This document shows positions 62,480 through 64,000 of a stretch of 64,000 nucleotides of DNA, in pieces. The first letter of the stretch is position 1. Every line of letters starts with the position of its first letter. The stretch spans positions 2,046,001 to 2,110,000 of the forward strand of contig CAWBFN010000002.1 of the NCBI GenBank assembly GCA_963788125.1, in the 5' to 3' direction. A program made the position numbers and the translations under genes. This DNA is from Bog-473 sp963788125. Its GTDB lineage: Bacteria; Actinomycetota; Acidimicrobiia; Acidimicrobiales; RAAP-2. The notes below the pieces were generated by a model. That model was not told the DNA's origin, searched no databases, and worked only from the letters and a program-made list of their open reading frames with translations.

Positions 62480-62713
62480 ATTTTGATTTCGACGTCGAGG
62501 TGGAACTTTTATCATCCGGCACGGCGGCCGTCAACGTGCCCCGCAATGGAGGTCGCGGCCGTCGGGTGGCGGGGGAGGGCACGGCCGCCGGCGGTGGTAC
62601 GGGGGAGGTCCGGCGGCGGTGGACGGGTTCGTGGCCCTCCGGCGCGACGGTATAGCGTTCTGCTCGCCCATCGGGGGGGCCTCGACCTGGCCTCCTCCTT
62701 CGGCGACGATCGA

Positions 62714-62747
62714 CCACGCCAACGAAGAGACCACGCCAACGAAGAGA
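62714..62747 (+). repeat. 17-bp tandem duplication upstream of enoyl-CoA hydratase
   Basis: CCACGCCAACGAAGAGA at 62714-62730 is repeated exactly at 62731-62747, ending 11 bases before the ATG at 62759. It brings a second AAGAGA-type purine run close to the start and may affect translation. Confidence 0.8.
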
Positions 62748-62758
62748 GGGACGGGTCC

Positions 62759-63673
62759 ATGCCTGACTACCAATTCCTGCAGTACGAGGAGCACGACGAG
62801 GGCACGATCGTCCGCATCCTGCTCGACCGGCCCGACACCCGGAATGCACAGAACCGGGGCCTGCTCGTCGAGCTCGACGACGCCTTCCGCACGGCCGAGA
62901 AGGACGACAACGTCCGGGTGGTCATTCTCGGGGGGGTGGGACCGCTGTTCTCCTCGGGTCACGACATGGGGTCGGCGGTGGCCATGGAGGAGCGCACCTC
63001 GCACCCGACGAGGGCCATCGATGGCGGGACGCGCGTGGGCGCCGAGTCGCTCATGCTCCAGGAGTGGCACTACTACTTCCAGAACACGCTGCGCTGGCGG
63101 AACCTGACCAAGATCACGGTCGCCCAGGTGCAGGGCACCGTGTTCGCCGCCGGCCTCATGCTCATGTGGGCCTGCGACCTCATCGTGGCCGCCGAGAACG
63201 CCTACTTCGCCGATGTGGTGGGCACCCGCCTCGGCATGTGCGGGGTCGAGTACTTCGGCCACCCCTGGGAGTTCGGGCCCCGCAAGGCCAAGGAGCTCCT
63301 CCTCACCGGCGACGCCATCGATGTCGAGGAGGCCCACCGCCTGGGCATGGTCTCCAAGATCTTCCCGACAAAGGAGCTCTCGGAGAAGACCCTGGAGTAC
63401 GCCCGGCGGATCGCCAAGACACCCACGATGGCGGCGCTACTCATCAAGCAGGCGGTCAACCAGACGGTCGACAACATGGGCTTCTACAACTCGCTCAACG
63501 CCTGCTTCACGCTGCACGAGCTCAACCACTCCCACTGGGCCCAGATCCACGAGAACAAGATGGTGGTGGCCTCGCCCGAAGACGGGGCGGTCGACTGGCG
63601 GAACCCGCCGCCGGTCCTGGTGACGGTGCCCGAGGCGGTCGAGGGACCGCCCACCAAGTCGGCCAAGGGCTGA
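62759..63673 (+). CDS. enoyl-CoA hydratase/isomerase family protein
   Basis: Crotonase-fold enzyme of 304 residues. ILLDRPDTRNAQNRGLL, GPLFSSGHDMGSA (first oxyanion strand) and VQGTVFAAGLMLMWACDLIVAAENAYFADV follow the family pattern. The classical second Glu region reads VVGTRLGMCGVEYF. The insertion around residues 75-100 and the long C-terminus are typical of a subgroup in actinobacterial lipid or terpenoid clusters. Its 3' end is duplicated downstream. Confidence 0.93.
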   Translation: MPDYQFLQYEEHDEGTIVRILLDRPDTRNAQNRGLLVELDDAFRTAEKDDNVRVVILGGVGPLFSSGHDMGSAVAMEERTSHPTRAIDGGTRVGAESLMLQEWHYYFQNTLRWRNLTKITVAQVQGTVFAAGLMLMWACDLIVAAENAYFADVVGTRLGMCGVEYFGHPWEFGPRKAKELLLTGDAIDVEEAHRLGMVSKIFPTKELSEKTLEYARRIAKTPTMAALLIKQAVNQTVDNMGFYNSLNACFTLHELNHSHWAQIHENKMVVASPEDGAVDWRNPPPVLVTVPEAVEGPPTKSAKG

Positions 63674-63734
63674 TCGCCCCGGCCGGGCCAGGTGATTCAA
63701 CGGCTGCACGTCGGCCAAGGACTGACCGCCCCGG
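63658..63734 (+). repeat. tandem duplication of enoyl-CoA hydratase 3' end
   Basis: 63658-63682 covers the last codons and stop; 63710-63734 repeats it at 23 of 25 positions with a 52-base period, and weaker similarity continues (CCAGG...TTCA). Lies in the convergent gap before the P450 gene. Confidence 0.75.
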
Positions 63735-63750
63735 GCCCAGGCGGGGTGGT

Positions 63751-64000
63751 TCAGGCGGTGCGGTGCACCGGCACGTTTGAGTAGCCGGCGACGTTGGACA
63801 TCTGCACCCGGGCCAGGCCGTCTTCGTCCACCTCGAAGTTGGGCCACCGCTTGATCAGCTCCTGCACGGCGACGCGACTCTCCACGCGGGCCAGGGCGGC
63901 GCCCAGGCAGCTGTGGATGCCGTAGCCGAGGCCGAGGGCCAAGGTCGGCTTGCGGTCGACGTTGAAGACGTCGGGCTCGTGGTAGAAGCGCTCGTCGCGG
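63751..64000 (-). CDS. cytochrome P450, N-terminus beyond window
   Basis: C-terminal 82 residues of a P450. The heme motif LGYGIHSCLGAALAR with the ligand Cys is visible, after a DVFNVDR segment. The usual leading Phe of FxxGxxxCxG is Leu here. The gene enters from the right edge. The C-terminus SNVPVHRTA is like steroid- or terpenoid-hydroxylating actinobacterial P450s, but that is only a resemblance. The ferredoxin at 56910 is a plausible partner. Confidence 0.92.
   Translation of the reverse strand, partial: RDERFYHEPDVFNVDRKPTLALGLGYGIHSCLGAALARVESRVAVQELIKRWPNFEVDEDGLARVQMSNVAGYSNVPVHRTA

Noticed and set aside
1..64000. CRISPR arrays, tRNA and rRNA genes, prophage or conjugation genes
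   Set aside because: I saw no repeat-spacer array, cloverleaf-like conserved arms, rRNA signature or phage/conjugation protein motifs. Short tRNA-like sequences could be missed without a folding search.

Overview
The window is one densely coding, GC-rich stretch of what looks like an uncultured actinobacterial chromosome. Evidence: frequent GTG/TTG starts, strong GC-ending codon preference, a predicted F420-type LLM flavoprotein, P450s with a 3Fe-4S ferredoxin, KstD-like flavoenzymes and many class III CoA-transferases. I lean towards a deep-branching group such as Acidimicrobiia, but no marker gene settles this. There are no rRNA or tRNA genes, no CRISPR array and no phage module.

The content is almost entirely catabolic and reads as a mosaic of accessory degradation operons for a hydrophobic, probably cyclic or acyl-CoA-activated substrate. 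Inventory: six amidohydrolase_2/ACMSD-like hydrolases plus one DUF6282-like hydrolase, eight small SnoaL/NTF2-fold proteins, seven SDRs, three P450s, four CaiB-type CoA-transferases, two acyl-CoA dehydrogenases, three enoyl-CoA hydratases, a KstD-like flavoprotein, two TauD/TfdA dioxygenases, an orphan molybdenum hydroxylase large subunit, two Liv-type ABC transporters, three substrate-binding proteins and two TetR regulators.

Layout. 1-3956: alpha/beta hydrolase (partial) divergent from a frameshifted CoxL-type subunit and a SnoaL protein. 3970-16771: minus-strand catabolic series (two tandem amidohydrolases, SnoaL, SDR, SnoaL, KstD-like, cupin, SnoaL, SDR, TetR, amidohydrolase, P450, enoyl-CoA hydratase), with several start/stop overlaps. 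16853-20379: LivF and a 929-residue LivH-LivM-LivG fusion. 20681-27274: acyl-CoA dehydrogenase and amidohydrolase divergent from a second acyl-CoA dehydrogenase and two CoA-transferases. 27366-36410: SDR, SnoaL and nitroreductase divergent from a leaderless binding protein, CoA-transferase, amidohydrolase and enoyl-CoA hydratase, then SDR and LLM. 36622-42563: TetR and a second Liv system (LivHM fusion, LivG, LivF, binding protein). Its membrane and ATPase genes are visibly more GC-rich than their neighbours; an ISL3 transposase remnant lies at one end and a truncated nitroreductase start at the other. 43008-49835: amidohydrolase, two TauD enzymes, P450, SnoaL, DUF6282-like and metallo-beta-lactamase-fold genes. 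49899-64000: SDRs, a thiolase-like protein with a DUF35 partner, VOC, thioesterase, alpha/beta hydrolase, ferredoxin, cupin, acyl-CoA synthetase, CoA-transferase, third binding protein, enoyl-CoA hydratase and a partial P450.

Plausible joint function (inference): Liv-type uptake, CoA activation by ligase or transferase, oxidation by P450, KstD-like enzyme and acyl-CoA dehydrogenases, hydration by enoyl-CoA hydratases, oxidation by SDRs, and C-C cleavage by amidohydrolases or the thiolase-like/DUF35 pair. Five genes carry a single-base frameshift in G/C-rich sequence. The uniform pattern suggests sequencing error, so I treat them as genes with a shift, not proven pseudogenes. The least expected signals are stop-codon-spanning tandem duplications at three convergent gene junctions (57-64 kb), iteron-like repeats upstream of the third binding protein, a 33-bp intergenic repeat, and the triple permease-permease-ATPase fusion.
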